From: JAABRU01 sp050180235
GTDB lineage: Bacteria; Desulfobacterota; Desulfobacteria; Desulfobacterales; Desulfococcaceae
Assembly: GCA_050180235.1 (NCBI GenBank)
Contig: JBFXEJ010000188.1
Span: 1 to 5,590, forward strand
Length of the DNA: 5,590 nt
Reading direction: 5' to 3'
Position numbers and translations under genes: made by a program. Below, piece after piece: positions 4,671-5,590 of the stretch. Numbering within the stretch: position 1 is the first letter of the stretch; each line of letters opens with the position of its first letter. The notes under the pieces were generated by a model, which ran no database searches, had not been told where the DNA came from, and saw only the letters and a list, made by a program, of their open reading frames with translations.

Positions 4671-4774
4671 CTCCTCCGGATTTGCATTCTGTATTGTATA
4701 AAACCAATGGCGAATCGGTAAGATATTCCGCTTTCCTAAATAAAAATTTGATTTTTGAAATCAGGATATTTTTT

Positions 4775-5353
4775 TCAACTGTGTGTCAGAAAAACGCTTT
4801 TCAGTTTTGTGTAAACCGCGCCTGAAGGTTTCAACTGGCTCTGCCAGAGAATCAGTTCCCCGGCAGAGAAATCAGGGGAAGCAAATGTCGCGAATTTCTC
4901 CATTGCCTCGATCAGTTGCTTTGGATCAGGGCTTTCCTTTGCGCGGGCAATGGTCAGATGTGCTTTGAAGGCACGGGATTCTTTTTCATATCCCTGTTCT
5001 GCCAGCCGATCATCCAGCCGGTTCTGCAACCCAATCAAATCATGGGTATCCCCGTTCAGTCCGATCCACAGCACCCGTGCTTTACGGACAGTCGGGAAAA
5101 CCCCAAGCCCCTTTGCTCCCAGATGGAGCGCAGACGTACCTTGTGCAGCCTGGGACATGGCCTGTGCAATCCGATCCGTATCAGATGGATTTATATCCCC
5201 CAGAAATTTAAGGGTCAGATGAATATTTTCCGGAGCAACCCAGCGCAGATGAAGGCCGCCGGAGCGAAGCTGAGCCTGCAGATCACGGATATGGCTGCGC
5301 ACATTGTCCGGCAGGTGAAACGCTATAAACAATCTGATTTTGTTCTGATTCAT
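4775..5353 (-). CDS. thpR: RNA 2',3'-cyclic phosphodiesterase (2H family, LigT/ThpR)
   Basis: A soluble 2H phosphoesterase that opens 2',3'-cyclic phosphate RNA ends to 2'-phosphates; E. coli ThpR also ligates some half-tRNAs by 2'-5' bonds in vitro. At 192 residues it is of normal length. Both catalytic HxTx motifs are present: HLTL at 45-48, followed by KFLGD, and HLTI at 132-135, followed by AR. Other family features are LFIAFHLPD near the N-terminus, GLGVFPTVRKARVLWIGL at 82-99, and LWQSQLKPSGAVYTKL near the C-terminus. The usual proline before the second motif is alanine (KAHLTIAR), probably harmless. The ATG at 5353 fits the family start; only a weak GGA lies upstream. In related bacteria this gene is often close to recA, so the 2.7-kb separation here is likely due to the inserted modules. 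The physiological substrate is unknown. Confidence 0.95.
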   Translation of the reverse strand: MNQNKIRLFIAFHLPDNVRSHIRDLQAQLRSGGLHLRWVAPENIHLTLKFLGDINPSDTDRIAQAMSQAAQGTSALHLGAKGLGVFPTVRKARVLWIGLNGDTHDLIGLQNRLDDRLAEQGYEKESRAFKAHLTIARAKESPDPKQLIEAMEKFATFASPDFSAGELILWQSQLKPSGAVYTKLKSVFLTHS

Positions 5354-5368
5354 ATTTTATCCGGATAC

Positions 5369-5397
5369 AGCATACACTGAAAAAAGGTGAAAGTAAA
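5369..5397 (-). promoter_or_regulatory. Possible thpR promoter
   Basis: TTTACT (5392-5397) and TATGCT (5369-5374) on the minus strand are separated by 17 bases and each matches four of six consensus bases. It would start a very short leader. A TATAAA box within the GCATTG/CAATGC inverted repeat further upstream is an alternative, with a poor -35. Confidence 0.3.
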
Positions 5398-5478
5398 TAT
5401 CCCTGCTTCCGGTAACTGTGTTATGCAATACAAATTCGCATTGATTTTATACAATGCAGTAAATTTTTTGGTAGTGGG

Positions 5479-5541
5479 ACTGCTCATACTGATTTTTTTA
5501 ATATATAAATCAATATGTTATTTATAATCAGTATAAGCAGT
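5479..5541. repeat. 16-base-arm inverted repeat upstream of thpR
   Basis: ACTGCTCATACTGATT (5479-5494) and AATCAGTATAAGCAGT (5526-5541) are reverse complements at 15 of 16 positions around 31 AT-rich bases. The loop contains a second small complementary pair (ATAAAT 5505-5510, ATTTAT 5520-5525). It could be a regulator site, a weak terminator of an upstream gene, or the remains of a small mobile element; the sequence does not decide. Confidence 0.6.
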
Positions 5542-5590
5542 ATCATGGATGTATCGTATAACTATTTGTATTTATTATGTATAGACAAAA

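Larger units (their letters stand above)
5354..5590. other. Intergenic region upstream of thpR
   Basis: This AT-rich stretch contains no supported coding frame on either strand. It holds a possible thpR promoter near 5369-5397, a 6-bp inverted repeat (GCATTG 5438-5443, CAATGC 5452-5457) and a longer inverted repeat at 5479-5541. The upstream neighbour of thpR is outside the window. Confidence 0.6.

Overview
The window reads as a chromosomal segment of a Gram-negative anaerobe, most likely Desulfobacterota (Desulfobacterales). This rests on the RecA and AlaS sequence style, the thpR / recA / alaS neighbourhood, and AT-rich intergenic DNA full of small hairpins and repeats. It is an inference from gene style and context, not a measured phylogenetic placement. 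All seven supported genes lie on the minus strand, so transcription runs from high to low coordinates.

Layout in transcription order: an upstream intergenic stretch (5354-5590) with two inverted repeats; thpR, an RNA 2',3'-cyclic phosphodiesterase (4775-5353); a 297-base gap with a strong promoter-operator arrangement; hipB-hipA, an antitoxin and Ser/Thr-kinase toxin pair (4477 down to 3042, overlapping by 4 bases); an 88-base gap; a second module made of a minimal nucleotidyltransferase (MNT) and a HEPN/HepT-like protein (2953 down to 2116, overlapping by 14 bases); a short gap with a 7-base direct repeat; recA (962-2005); a 514-base noncoding gap with two copies of a perfect 33-base hairpin in a degenerate repeat of about 100 bases; and the first 149 codons of alaS, cut by the window edge.

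thpR, recA and alaS are housekeeping genes. The two toxin-antitoxin-like modules sit together between thpR and recA and look like an accessory insertion. The hipBA module has a readable autoregulatory switch: a near-consensus promoter with one palindromic operator over its predicted start site and a second operator exactly 50 bases further downstream. The MNT gene appears chimeric: its N-terminus resembles the lead-in of short CopG/RHH-type antitoxins and is followed by the GSxAxG...SDxD nucleotidyltransferase core. Its HEPN partner has the R-x4-H-x-Y motif altered to R-x4-K-x-Y, so the usual RNase histidine is absent while the tyrosine known as an AMPylation target in HepT is kept. No convincing terminator separates the modules from recA. 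I saw no CRISPR array, tRNA, rRNA or transposase.
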